Below the pieces are notes generated by a model. The model made no database searches, was not told where the DNA came from, and worked only from the letters and a program-made list of their open reading frames with translations. Below are positions 1-6,941 of a stretch of DNA of 32,175 nt, piece after piece; position 1 is the first letter of the stretch; every line of letters starts with the position of its first letter. The position numbers and the translations under genes were made by a program. This stretch comes from a candidate division WOR-3 bacterium. GTDB lineage: Bacteria > Hydrothermota > Tepidihabitantia > SM23-42 > JAOAFX01. The stretch covers positions 1-32,175 of the forward strand of contig JBDRVV010000029.1 in NCBI GenBank assembly GCA_039802005.1. Reading direction: 5' to 3'.

Positions 1-63
1 ATTATAGATGTACGAAGATTCCTAAACATATTGTTATTAATAATTCGCAAGAATTGCATTTTT

Positions 64-525
64 CTATTTACCTCCATTTTCTGATTCTCCAAACTTGAGA
101 AGGCTTTCGCCTTCTTCAATTTCCTCTTTTTTGAAGGGCCTTCGACTTACTGAAACTTCCCCTCCCTTGAGGGGAGGGGATAAAGGGGAGGGTGACAATT
201 CACTGATTATCACTTCCATCACCCCATCAATATTTCTCAATACATCGTTATTCCAAAATCTTAATACCATGTATCCTTGTGCCCGAAGCCACCTATCCCT
301 TATTTTATCACCCCTGCTCTCAAAATGCCCACTGCCATCAACCTCAATAATCAATTTTTTCTCAAAACAGACAAAATCCACAATATAGCGTCCTATCATC
401 TGCTGTCTTCGAAATTTTACACCTAATTGTTTATCTCGTATCTTATACCATAATCTTTTTTCTGCTAAGGTCATATTACCTCTTAGGCGTTTTAATATTA
501 TTTTGTTTTGTGGGGTTAGTTTCAT
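64..525 (-). CDS. DUF559 domain protein (Vsr/restriction-endonuclease-like fold)
   Basis: A 153-residue protein. Residues 1-110 match the DUF559 family: an N-terminal helical part (LTPQNKIILKRLRGNMTLAE), then GVKFRRQQMIGRYIVDF with D50, and IIEVDG with E61 and D63, the D...ExD layout of PD-(D/E)XK-like nucleases, then GYMVLRFWNNDVLRN. The family is related to very-short-patch-repair nucleases; its biological job is not established. Residues 111-153 look foreign to the domain: they translate a G/C-rich palindromic repeat (SPSPLSPPLKGGE) and a further hairpin at 98-115, so the reading frame runs through repeat DNA. The 5' end is also bordered by palindromic repeats (544-650). A single gene with no same-strand partner. 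The family call is confident; nuclease activity is inferred from the motif. Confidence 0.85.
   Translation of the reverse strand: MKLTPQNKIILKRLRGNMTLAEKRLWYKIRDKQLGVKFRRQQMIGRYIVDFVCFEKKLIIEVDGSGHFESRGDKIRDRWLRAQGYMVLRFWNNDVLRNIDGVMEVIISELSPSPLSPPLKGGEVSVSRRPFKKEEIEEGESLLKFGESENGGK
158..180. repeat. G/C-rich palindrome inside the 3' end of the DUF559 gene
   Basis: CCCCTCCC (159-166) and GGGAGGGG (172-179) form perfect 8-bp arms around TTGAG, with one more A/T pair outside. A G-rich tail (GATAAAGGGGAGGG) follows. The hairpin resembles the copies on the other side of the gene at 544-650 (an AGGGGGAGG type), suggesting one interspersed repeat family. A second hairpin, AGAAGGC/GCCTTCT with a TTTC loop, lies at 98-115 inside the same gene tail. 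Confidence 0.8.
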
Positions 526-543
526 TCTTCACCCCCACCTTAA

Positions 544-650
544 TCCTCCCCCCTCAAGGGGGAGGAAAAGCGAAGGAGAACTCCCCTCAAGGGGGAGGAA
601 AAGCGAAGAAACCCTGCCATCAAGGGGGAGGAAATGCAAAAGAGCTCAAT
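544..650. repeat. Palindrome followed by three 33-bp tandem repeats
   Basis: A perfect palindrome lies at 544-566: TCCTCCCCC and GGGGGAGGA around CTCAA. Its right arm plus tail (core TCAAGGGGGAGG, then AAAAGCGAAG) recurs with a strict 33-bp period; the core starts at 554, 587 and 620. The third copy is the most diverged (AAATGCAAAAG). The period is a multiple of three, so open frames run through on both strands, but these are repeat translations, not genes. The array begins about 20 bp upstream of the DUF559 start codon. Confidence 0.85.
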
Positions 651-731
651 ATAAAGAAGGAAAGAAGTCAAGAAAATTTTGGCATCAAAAGGAAGCAAGA
701 TAAGAGAGAGTATTTTGTGAAAGTTTGACAT

Positions 732-1319
732 TTATGGTAGAAAGAATTTTAAGCCGAAGCCGTTGACAAAAAATTTTTCGTCTTTGTCAAAAAAACCGTA
801 TTTGTAGATATTGGAACTCGTAAGATAATGATATTGCAGATGGGAAAATAATGCAAGATTATCCAATGGCTTAATCTGGAATTCAAGACCACCGGTAAAA
901 CCAAGGTCTTTTTCATCCATTTTATCACCGGTCGGCAGTGTAATCACCTGGTCGTTAAACAATCCCTGCCACAGATACCAGCCAAAGCCAGTCTTCAGAT
1001 GGAGCTGGAACAAGCCGGTCTTTAAAAATGGCAAAAGATTGTAGGTGATGGTGAATGTCAAAGGTGTGTATTTGTATGCAAAAGGTCCCTGATCAGGCGG
1101 AGCATCATAGCGAACGATCGCACCGCTGAACTCAATCCCAAGTTTAGGAATAATATTCGCCACACCTATCTGGATACCCCACTGGTACTTGCCTTTTGAT
1201 TCCTTTAAGGTATCCTGAAAAAGAAGATAATTTGAATAATTGGGTCCAATGAAGACCTGTCTTGCATCTATTCTGGGATTTAATATCCCGGCAAAGAGCA
1301 AGATTGATATGAAATTCAT
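732..1319 (-). CDS. Putative outer-membrane beta-barrel protein
   Basis: 195 residues with a short hydrophobic N-terminus (MNFISILLFAGIL) that could be a signal peptide. Alternating hydrophobic/polar strands and many aromatics follow, and the C-terminus is strand-like (VNGFGLKFFLP), as in small outer-membrane barrels. There is no recognised catalytic motif. The start codon overlaps the stop of the upstream TetR regulator by 4 bp (ATGA), so the two are co-translated and this gene is almost certainly under that regulator. A role in the surface response to whatever the TetR protein senses is inferred. The specific family is not recognised. Confidence 0.65.
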   Translation of the reverse strand: MNFISILLFAGILNPRIDARQVFIGPNYSNYLLFQDTLKESKGKYQWGIQIGVANIIPKLGIEFSGAIVRYDAPPDQGPFAYKYTPLTFTITYNLLPFLKTGLFQLHLKTGFGWYLWQGLFNDQVITLPTGDKMDEKDLGFTGGLEFQIKPLDNLALFSHLQYHYLTSSNIYKYGFFDKDEKFFVNGFGLKFFLP

Positions 1320-1906
1320 TTTAACTCCTTTCGGTTTTTTAGACCATCAAAAAATAATCCAAGAATCTCTTCACTTGATTCTATCTTCTTTTCAGTAAAA
1401 AGATTTAAGAGCAGTGGCGCTCGCATTATGTTAAGAAAACCAATCGCCGCAATCTTTGAATTTATCTTACGAAATTCACCGTTTTTTATTCCCTCATCTA
1501 TTATGTGTGCAACCGCAGCAATTATCTGATAGATTATTGGAAATACCCTTTTCTTAATTTCCTTCATTATTTTCAATGCCTGATTTATATTCTCCATTGA
1601 TATCACCGGGAAAAATTTGTGGAATTCAACTGAATGGAGGAGCCAGTCTTCGGCAATCTTCTTTAATTTCTCACTGCTTTTCAAATTTTCACTATTTATT
1701 TCTTTTAAATCTGCAAGCGCCGATTTTAACTGTTCTTCAATTATGCTTATATAGATATCGGATTTATCCTTGAAATAAAGATAGACCGTGCCTTTTGCCA
1801 CCTTTGCCGAACGGGCAATATCTTCAACCGTTGTCTTAAAAAATCCCTTTCGGGCAAAAATCACCATCGCTGACTCCATAATCTTCTGACGTATATCTTT
1901 CTTCAT
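1316..1906 (-). CDS. TetR/AcrR-family transcriptional regulator
   Basis: 196 residues. The N-terminal TetR helix-turn-helix is plain: an IMESAMVIFARKGF helix, TTVEDIARSAKVAKG and TVYLYFKDKSDIY (residues 9-52). The C-terminal part is a helical ligand/dimerisation domain with no recognisable ligand signature. A 13-bp-arm inverted repeat 38 bp upstream of the start is its probable operator, and it overlaps the -10 box, so autorepression is expected. The gene forms an operon with the downstream beta-barrel gene (4-bp overlap). Oddity: the AAAGGAG ribosome site lies about 15 nt from the ATG but 6 nt from an in-frame CTG 9 nt upstream, so the true start might be CTG. Confidence 0.93.
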   Translation of the reverse strand: MKKDIRQKIMESAMVIFARKGFFKTTVEDIARSAKVAKGTVYLYFKDKSDIYISIIEEQLKSALADLKEINSENLKSSEKLKKIAEDWLLHSVEFHKFFPVISMENINQALKIMKEIKKRVFPIIYQIIAAVAHIIDEGIKNGEFRKINSKIAAIGFLNIMRAPLLLNLFTEKKIESSEEILGLFFDGLKNRKELK

Positions 1907-1943
1907 AATAACCAGTTTAGACTCCTTTTAAGATAAAAAAGTT

Positions 1944-1971
1944 TATAATGACTGACCAGTCAGTCATTATA
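1944..1971. promoter_or_regulatory. TetR-type operator, perfect inverted repeat
   Basis: Perfect 13-bp arms (TATAATGACTGAC and GTCAGTCATTATA) flank a 2-bp centre (CA). The core TGACTGAC-N2-GTCAGTCA is typical of AcrR-type TetR regulators. Each arm carries a TATAAT on its own strand. The minus-strand one (1966-1971) is the -10 box of the tetR promoter, so bound repressor would cover the -10 box and transcription start. Confidence 0.9.
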
Positions 1972-1993
1972 TCTAAAAATTAGAATATGTCAA
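1966..1993 (-). promoter_or_regulatory. Sigma-70-type promoter of the TetR/beta-barrel operon
   Basis: On the minus strand TTGACA (1993-1988) and TATAAT (1971-1966) are separated by 16 bp; both hexamers are perfect consensus. The expected start near 1959 falls inside the operator palindrome. Confidence 0.85.
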
Positions 1994-2119
1994 CAGGCCG
2001 ATTTACAGAGTACTCTCAACATTTTTTCTTGAAATTTTAGTCTTCATGCTAAATATTATTATGCACATATTTTTGCTGTTTTAAATACTTTTAACAGATA
2101 TGTATTAAATCACACTTTC

Positions 2120-2257
2120 AATCCCCCTCTTTCCCCCTTTTGTAAAGGGGGATAATGAGGGATTAAAATTTTGTAAAGGGGGATAATGAGGGATTAAAAT
2201 TTTGTAAAGGGGGATAATGAGGGATTAAAATTTTGTAAGGGAGATAATGAGGGATTA
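2120..2257. repeat. Palindromic element with its right arm amplified as four 31-bp tandem copies
   Basis: The element starts as a hairpin: AATCCC (2120-2125) outside, CCCCCTTT (2133-2140) inside, loop TGT, AAAGGGGG (2144-2151), then GAGGGATT (2157-2164). The right half plus an AAAATTTT linker repeats with a 31-bp period; the GTAA cores start at 2142, 2173, 2204 and 2235. The last copy is slightly diverged. It lies in the gene-free 1907-2519 strip. No spacers, so not CRISPR. Confidence 0.85.
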
Positions 2258-2360
2258 TTAAATGAGTTTTTTATATAAAATAATCGTAAGGCAAACCTTC
2301 AATGGCTGTATTGCAATTTCTATATGTCACCCCGAAATAAATGCAGGAAAGTTTTGCTTT

Positions 2361-2516
2361 GTAAATTGTCGAGCAATCTCGACCACTACAGTAAAAAATG
2401 ATTGATGTAGTAAGTTGTTGAGCAAGCTCAACCACTACATAATTGGATGGTTGGTTGTAGTGGCAGAGTTTACTCTGCAAAATTTAATAGTTGTAGTGGC
2501 AGACCTTGCTCTGCAG
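2361..2516. repeat. Four interspersed CCACTACA/TGTAGTGG hairpin elements
   Basis: Four short hairpins share a CCACTACA (or TGTAGTGG) side tag. Two face one way: GTCGAG-CAAT-CTCGAC at 2368-2383 and GTTGAGC-AA-GCTCAAC at 2417-2432. Two face the other: GCAGAG-TTTA-CTCTGC at 2463-2478 and GCAGA-N6-TCTGC at 2499-2514. Stem sequences differ while pairing is kept, so the structure seems conserved rather than the sequence. A degenerate fifth copy is at about 4671-4695. The last copy directly follows the stop of the FG-GAP gene and could also end its transcript. Confidence 0.75.
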
Positions 2517-2519
2517 TAA

Positions 2520-4427
2520 TTATTGTATTTTTATAACTTTTTCTATCTTCTTTAAATCTTTTTGTCTTATTTCTATGAGATATATGCCCGGTTGTAAGCC
2601 ATCTGCGTGCCAGATAATATTATCTTTACCATCAAAAGATTCCCTGAGCCGACCTGAAATATCAAATATCCTGACTCCGGTAATGCCTATTCCCTTTATC
2701 AATAATTCTTTTTTAAACGGATTTGGTTTTAATTCAATTCCCGCATTAAAATCTGATTTCATTTCCGCAATTCCCAGCTGGGCAGAGGTCTCATTGCTCA
2801 GGCGCGATTCCGCAAACGCCCTTATCTGGGCAGTGGCACAGTAATAATAGGTAATCCCTGGCGAGACATTGTAATCATTATATGTAGTATCGGTTATGAG
2901 TGCCGTATTTATTTTTGTATAAGGTCCGCCCGATGTCTGACTGCGGTAGATATTATATCCGGCAATATCAGGTTCTTTATTTTTATTCCAGATCAGATTG
3001 ATATGGTCAACCGCGGCGGTTGCACTTAAATTCTGGGGTGGTTTGGGATGGAACCATCCGGTATTCCACTGGTCATGATAATAAGTTCCCCAGTCAGTGT
3101 AATAGCCACAATATGGAACACCCGAAATCGTCCAGAGATTGACCGTGCCATCGCTTGTTAACAGGGCAATCTCAATATCACCGTCAAGGTCAACATCACC
3201 GACAGAAGGACTGTTAACAATCGCGGCTGAGGTTGTTGGAATGGGCCAATCAGTAACTAAAGAACCATTTCCCTCATAGGCATAGAAATGTCCAGGATTT
3301 GCATTATCTGCAACCAAGACTTCACGCAGATTGTCGTTGTCAACATCAAAGACGATTGGTGAACATTCAAGCATATCACAATTCACAGGCCAGCCGCTGA
3401 CCTGGATTCCATTATGGTGTCTTGCCAGGAGATTTGGTGCATTAATGATATGCCCACCGCCAAATATCTCTAAATCATGGTCACCATCAATATCACCGAC
3501 CACGGGCATTGTATAAGTCTGGGGTCCGGGAAATGTCTGGGGCCAATTCGTAAAATTTGTGCCATCGTGGTGATAGATGTTTACATAGTTGACACTATTG
3601 GTATAATAGGAATGTAAAATCTCCTGGTCACCATCATTATCTAAATCAGCAATCACGGGCTGGGCATAACTCATACCACCCGCAACATTGAGTTTGGGCC
3701 AGCCCGGTTCAGTATTCCCATTCTGGTCCCATACATATACTGAGCGATAAGATAGACAGACGATTTCAAAGAGATTATCATTATCTATATCTGCAACCGC
3801 AACCGAAGCGACGGCAAGATAGTCGGTATTCTGGGGCCAGCCCGTATAGACCGTGCCATTATGATGCCAGACATAGACATGGCCTGGCTGTCCTGACTGC
3901 ATCTGCGCCATTATAATCTCTAAATCGCCATCACGGTCAAGGTCAAAAAGGACGGGTGCGATAAAACCGAGAACTCCATTCGCATTCTGGGGCCAGTTGG
4001 GAAAAGTCGTGCCATCATGATTATAGATATAGACATACCCATTCCGTGCCGCAATCACTATCTCCATATCTCCATTATTATCAATATCACCTACTGCAAC
4101 CTTTGCCTGCACCATACTACCGACTGTTACTGGCCAGCCCGGCATTAAATTTCCCTGATAATCCCAGATATAAACTTGATTATTCGTGGAGCCGACGATA
4201 ATCTCTAAATCGCCGTCGTTGTTAATATCGGCAAGATTGACACCGCTTGGTGCATAATATGGATTGACACTGATTGACTTTGGCCAGTTTGGCATCTGCT
4301 GGGGTGGGGTGAATATTTGTATCCAGTTTCCCTCAAAATTTCCAACCGGGTATGTTCTGCCATCAAGATCTGTGCAAACAATATTCCCCACATTTCCTAA
4401 TAACAAAACACCGATTAATACTAACAT
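2520..4427 (-). CDS. Secreted FG-GAP/VCBS-repeat protein with fibronectin-III and sorting domains
   Basis: 635 residues from the ATG at 4427, chosen because it has a good ribosome site (AAAGGAG, about 6 nt away) and opens a signal peptide (MLVLIGVLLLGNVGNIV). The longer frame upstream would run into the tRNA gene. Residues about 66-450 hold eight FG-GAP-type calcium loops (ADINNDGDLEI, GDIDNNGDMEI, FDLDRDGDLEI and so on), predicting a beta-propeller. A fibronectin type III domain follows (about 485-570; LIWNKNKEPDIAGYNIYR). The C-terminus (ELKPNPF...GIYLIEI...KVIKIQ) is a Por/T9SS-like sorting domain. A surface or secreted adhesin-like role is inferred; no enzymatic motif seen. It lies 67 bp downstream of tRNA-Leu on the same strand with no clear promoter of its own between them. 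Confidence 0.9.
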   Translation of the reverse strand: MLVLIGVLLLGNVGNIVCTDLDGRTYPVGNFEGNWIQIFTPPQQMPNWPKSISVNPYYAPSGVNLADINNDGDLEIIVGSTNNQVYIWDYQGNLMPGWPVTVGSMVQAKVAVGDIDNNGDMEIVIAARNGYVYIYNHDGTTFPNWPQNANGVLGFIAPVLFDLDRDGDLEIIMAQMQSGQPGHVYVWHHNGTVYTGWPQNTDYLAVASVAVADIDNDNLFEIVCLSYRSVYVWDQNGNTEPGWPKLNVAGGMSYAQPVIADLDNDGDQEILHSYYTNSVNYVNIYHHDGTNFTNWPQTFPGPQTYTMPVVGDIDGDHDLEIFGGGHIINAPNLLARHHNGIQVSGWPVNCDMLECSPIVFDVDNDNLREVLVADNANPGHFYAYEGNGSLVTDWPIPTTSAAIVNSPSVGDVDLDGDIEIALLTSDGTVNLWTISGVPYCGYYTDWGTYYHDQWNTGWFHPKPPQNLSATAAVDHINLIWNKNKEPDIAGYNIYRSQTSGGPYTKINTALITDTTYNDYNVSPGITYYYCATAQIRAFAESRLSNETSAQLGIAEMKSDFNAGIELKPNPFKKELLIKGIGITGVRIFDISGRLRESFDGKDNIIWHADGLQPGIYLIEIRQKDLKKIEKVIKIQ

Positions 4428-4494
4428 AATACTCTCCTTTCCACTCCCTTCTTTATCCTCCCCCATAAAAGAGGACGATTTTTGAGGGATGAAC

Positions 4495-4576
4495 TGCCGG
4501 AGGGGGGATTTGAACCCCCACGCCCGAAGGCCTACGCCCCTCAAACGTATGTGTCTGCCAGTTCCACCACCCCGGC
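4495..4576 (-). tRNA. tRNA-Leu (anticodon GAG)
   Basis: Read on the minus strand, the acceptor GCCGGGG pairs with CTCCGGC, the D arm is GGTGGAACTGGCAGACAC, the anticodon stem TACGT/GCGTA encloses the loop TTGAGGG (anticodon GAG), a long class-II variable arm follows, then the T arm GGGGG-TTCAAAT-CCCCC. The discriminator is A and no CCA is encoded. Confidence 0.95.
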
Positions 4577-4629
4577 TAAAAAATGGTTATTAGTTCGTGG
4601 GCATTTATACCCGTTTTAAATTCTTAAAA

Positions 4630-4657
4630 ATTATAATTAAAATATATGATTTGTCAA
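4630..4657 (-). promoter_or_regulatory. Sigma-70-type promoter of tRNA-Leu (and probably the FG-GAP gene)
   Basis: Minus strand TTGACA (4657-4652), 16-bp spacer, TATAAT (4635-4630). The expected start near 4623 gives a leader of about 45 nt before the tRNA. Confidence 0.85.
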
Positions 4658-4721
4658 CCAGGTATTCAGCTCATCGTAAACTCGGCCACTACATTTAATT
4701 CACCACTTACGAAGTTATCCC

Positions 4722-4749
4722 TTGACATTATTTAACAACTTCGTATAAT
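4722..4749 (+). promoter_or_regulatory. Consensus sigma-70-type promoter in front of a gene remnant
   Basis: TTGACA (4722-4727), 16-bp spacer, TATAAT (4744-4749). An 8-bp inverted repeat (ACGAAGTT 4709-4716, AACTTCGT 4737-4744) brackets the -35 box and may be an operator. The promoter points into the truncated GWxTD gene; the open remnant frame begins exactly at its -10 box. Confidence 0.75.
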
Positions 4750-5487
4750 ATTTATATAATAATGTATTACCCGATACATCCTCATTTTATACAAGCGATC
4801 TTATTTTATCCGGTAAAATACGCAAACAGGGTTTGTTCAACCGGCATGGTATTGAATTAATACCTTTTATTAATCCAGCATATTCAATTTTAGATACACT
4901 CTTTTCATATATTGAGATCTACGGGCTTGTTCCGGACAGCCTACTTTATACCATTCGCTATCTGGTCAAAGATAAAGATAAATCGGTTTACGATAAATGC
5001 GTCAGTAGAATAAAATTTGAGTATTCAGAAAAGTTGTGAGTTTAAGATAAGCGAGATAGATTTTGATATAACAGATAAACCTTATGCCCGGGAGATAAAA
5101 TATCTCGTTTCCGAAAAAGAATATAAAAAATTTCTCAAAATGAGCCATTCAAAACAGATTGAATATCTTAAGAAATTCTGGTCCAAGCGTGATTATAAAT
5201 CATTTGAGAAAAGATTACTTGAGGCGGATCAAAAATTCTCTACTTCTAATTTGAAGGGTCGCGATACGAATCAAGGTAGATTTTTTATACTATACGGACC
5301 CCCTGATGAGATTGAATATAGACCTATGGAAACAACCGGGGCTCCAGCCCAGGTGTGGCACTATGAAGCGCGTGGCTGGTCATTACTTTGGTGTGATTCC
5401 GATAATGATGGAAATTATGAGTTAAAAGGAAATGTAGATTTTGGAAAGGATTTTACAAGGGACATTCCAATCCGATGGACAAAATAA
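4749..5487 (+). pseudogene. Truncated, frameshifted GWxTD-domain protein gene
   Basis: One frame is open from 4749 to 5039 (DTSSFYTSDLILSGKIRKQG, later YTIRYLVKDKDKSVYDKC) without a sensible start codon. The homologous continuation is in the next frame, 5017-5487 (EYKKFLKMSHSKQIEYLKKF, then GRDTNQGRFFILYGPPDEIE). Joined across a shift near 5017-5039, they read like the second half of a GWxTD family protein, a secreted family of mostly unknown function common in FCB-type and candidate phyla. The N-terminal part, including any signal peptide, is missing. The family's eponymous GWxTD is changed to GRDTN, also a sign of decay. The ATG at 4762 reaches a stop after 32 codons. A single sequencing error could explain the frameshift but not the missing 5' end. 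Confidence 0.8.
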
Positions 5488-5503
5488 ATAGAACTGAGAA
5501 CAC

Positions 5504-5531
5504 TTGACTTCCCTGATATTTCATATATAAT
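5504..5531 (+). promoter_or_regulatory. Sigma-70-type promoter of tRNA-Pro
   Basis: TTGACT (5504-5509), 16-bp spacer, TATAAT (5526-5531), with the tRNA starting 9 nt beyond the -10 box. Confidence 0.9.
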
Positions 5532-5539
5532 TGCCTAAT

Positions 5540-5614
5540 CGGGGCGTGGCGCAGTTGGTTCAGCGCACCAGCTTGGGGTGCTGGGGGTCGTCCGTTCAAA
5601 TCGGATCGCCCCGA
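5540..5614 (+). tRNA. tRNA-Pro (anticodon GGG)
   Basis: Acceptor CGGGGCG pairs with CGCCCCG, the D arm is GCGCAGTTGGTTCAGCGC, the anticodon stem CCAGC/GCTGG encloses TTGGGGT (anticodon GGG), and the T arm is GTCCG-TTCAAAT-CGGAT. Discriminator A; CCA not encoded. A T run directly after the gene may serve as terminator. Confidence 0.95.
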
Positions 5615-5643
5615 TTTTTATTTTGTTTAGAGCTTTCCGCACC

Positions 5644-5671
5644 TTGATTTTTTTGTCAATTTCAATATTAT
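5644..5671 (+). promoter_or_regulatory. Putative promoter for a leaderless SPOR-gene transcript
   Basis: TTGATT (5644-5649), 16-bp spacer, TATTAT (5666-5671), then seven bases and the ATG at 5679. There is no Shine-Dalgarno sequence before that ATG. Hexamers are imperfect, so this is weaker than the other promoters. Confidence 0.5.
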
Positions 5672-5678
5672 AGTTCTA

Positions 5679-6938
5679 ATGCTGATAGAAATTTTTTTAT
5701 TTTCTATAATCATAGTCAACGAAAACAAAATTTTGAATGTAAATATTGAAAATCTATCTTTTCAGGAGTTTATACTAAAAGAAGGGGTAATTGATTATCT
5801 AATTGACGGGAACCTATATGTTCTGACTGAAAAAAATATCCTTGCTTTTGACACAACGAAATTTCAGATAATAGACCGTACACCACTTCCTCAGAGGTTC
5901 AATTATATAACTGATACCAGAGACGAGATAATTTTAATCTCATCATCAGAGATAATTATTCTCAATAAAAAAAATCTTGCATTCAAAAATGGAATCGGGA
6001 TTGAACCCGGCGATTATCAACCAATGGTTTCTCCTGTAAAGTTGCCGCGTAAAGAGCTATTATATTTGTTCACGAAGAATGATAAAAGAAGTATAATCAA
6101 AATCATTGATTTGCATAAAGGTAGAACTATCAAGAGCAAAAACTTTACCGAGATAAAAAATTATTATTATTTACCACAGGAAAAAAATTTTGTCATTTTA
6201 ACCAGTTCAGGGCTCCACTATCTTGATACTGACTTGAAGGTAAAAAAGAGTGTAAAATTTGAATTTCCGGGAGAAAATTTCTTTTTCTACCGTGATTACT
6301 ACATAATAACAAATACACAGGCAATCTGTAAAATAGACAAAAATGGCAAGATGATTGATTTTCAACCCGTTTTATTGAATGGTACTTCAAAAAATTCAGA
6401 TTTTGTATTTTATAATAAAGATTTGATTGTTTTGATTGAGCCATTTACAATGCGGATAAAGAATCTTTTAGAGAACGAGAGAAAAATATATCAAATGTAT
6501 GAGATTGATTTTGACCAGAACTTATGTTTGAGCAGGGATGGTGAAATATTTTTAATGGACAACGAGACTGGACTATTCAAAGCTCTTTTGAAAAGTGAAT
6601 ATGCAATTAAACCACCAGTTATTAAAGAAACTATTTCTAATGATTCACTATTCTATATCCAGTTCGGGGCATTCTCAGAAATAAATCGGGCGCAGAATTT
6701 CTGTGATAGTATAAAGAATGGTGGATTACCTGTATTCATAGATTCAGCTCCCAATAATTTATATAGAATTAAACTCGGTGGTTTTTTAGAAAAAGAACTG
6801 GCACAGGAGTTGATGGAAAGGTCTGGAATTTCTTCCTGGCTTGTATATAATAAAAAGATTGAGCATGTAATGGACACAAAATTTATTTTTCAGGGACAGA
6901 TTTATGAAATAAAAAATGGCATTATAAAAAAGGAGTAG
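5679..6938 (+). CDS. SPOR-domain protein, envelope-associated, function unknown
   Basis: 419 residues. A short hydrophobic N-terminus (MLIEIFLFSIIIV) suggests export. The middle (about 30-310) is a series of short beta-strand repeats reminiscent of a propeller (YLIDGNLYVLTEKNILAFDT; DEIILISSSEIIILNKKNLA), which I cannot assign to a family. Residues about 325-392 form a SPOR domain (FYIQFGAFSEINRAQNFCDS ... YRIKLGGFLEKELAQELM), known to bind denuded peptidoglycan glycan strands at division sites. So a periplasmic wall-binding role is likely. The gene leads an operon with ridA (3-nt gap) and rnc. The ATG lacks a ribosome site and sits 7 nt after a -10-like box, so the mRNA may be leaderless. 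Confidence 0.75.
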   Translation: MLIEIFLFSIIIVNENKILNVNIENLSFQEFILKEGVIDYLIDGNLYVLTEKNILAFDTTKFQIIDRTPLPQRFNYITDTRDEIILISSSEIIILNKKNLAFKNGIGIEPGDYQPMVSPVKLPRKELLYLFTKNDKRSIIKIIDLHKGRTIKSKNFTEIKNYYYLPQEKNFVILTSSGLHYLDTDLKVKKSVKFEFPGENFFFYRDYYIITNTQAICKIDKNGKMIDFQPVLLNGTSKNSDFVFYNKDLIVLIEPFTMRIKNLLENERKIYQMYEIDFDQNLCLSRDGEIFLMDNETGLFKALLKSEYAIKPPVIKETISNDSLFYIQFGAFSEINRAQNFCDSIKNGGLPVFIDSAPNNLYRIKLGGFLEKELAQELMERSGISSWLVYNKKIEHVMDTKFIFQGQIYEIKNGIIKKE

Positions 6939-6941
6939 AAT

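Noticed and set aside
551-650. Possible CRISPR array (and likewise 2142-2257).
   Set aside because: Units are directly abutting tandem copies with no unique spacers, and no cas genes are present.
503-731. Short open frames on both strands across the repeat strip.
   Set aside because: They translate the 33-bp tandem repeat, whose length is a multiple of three; no ribosome sites or recognisable domain.
2271-2480. A 69-codon minus-strand open frame.
   Set aside because: It runs through the hairpin repeats at 2361-2480, with no ribosome site or family resemblance.
4428-4544. Longer N-terminus for the FG-GAP protein.
   Set aside because: It would be encoded inside the tRNA-Leu gene; the ATG at 4427 has a ribosome site and starts the signal peptide.
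4707-4752. Arms resembling loxP (ACGAAGTTAT and AACTTCGTATAAT).
   Set aside because: The two arms are in the reverse order to loxP, 20 bp apart instead of 8, and the match is explained by the promoter hexamers; no Cre-like gene is present.
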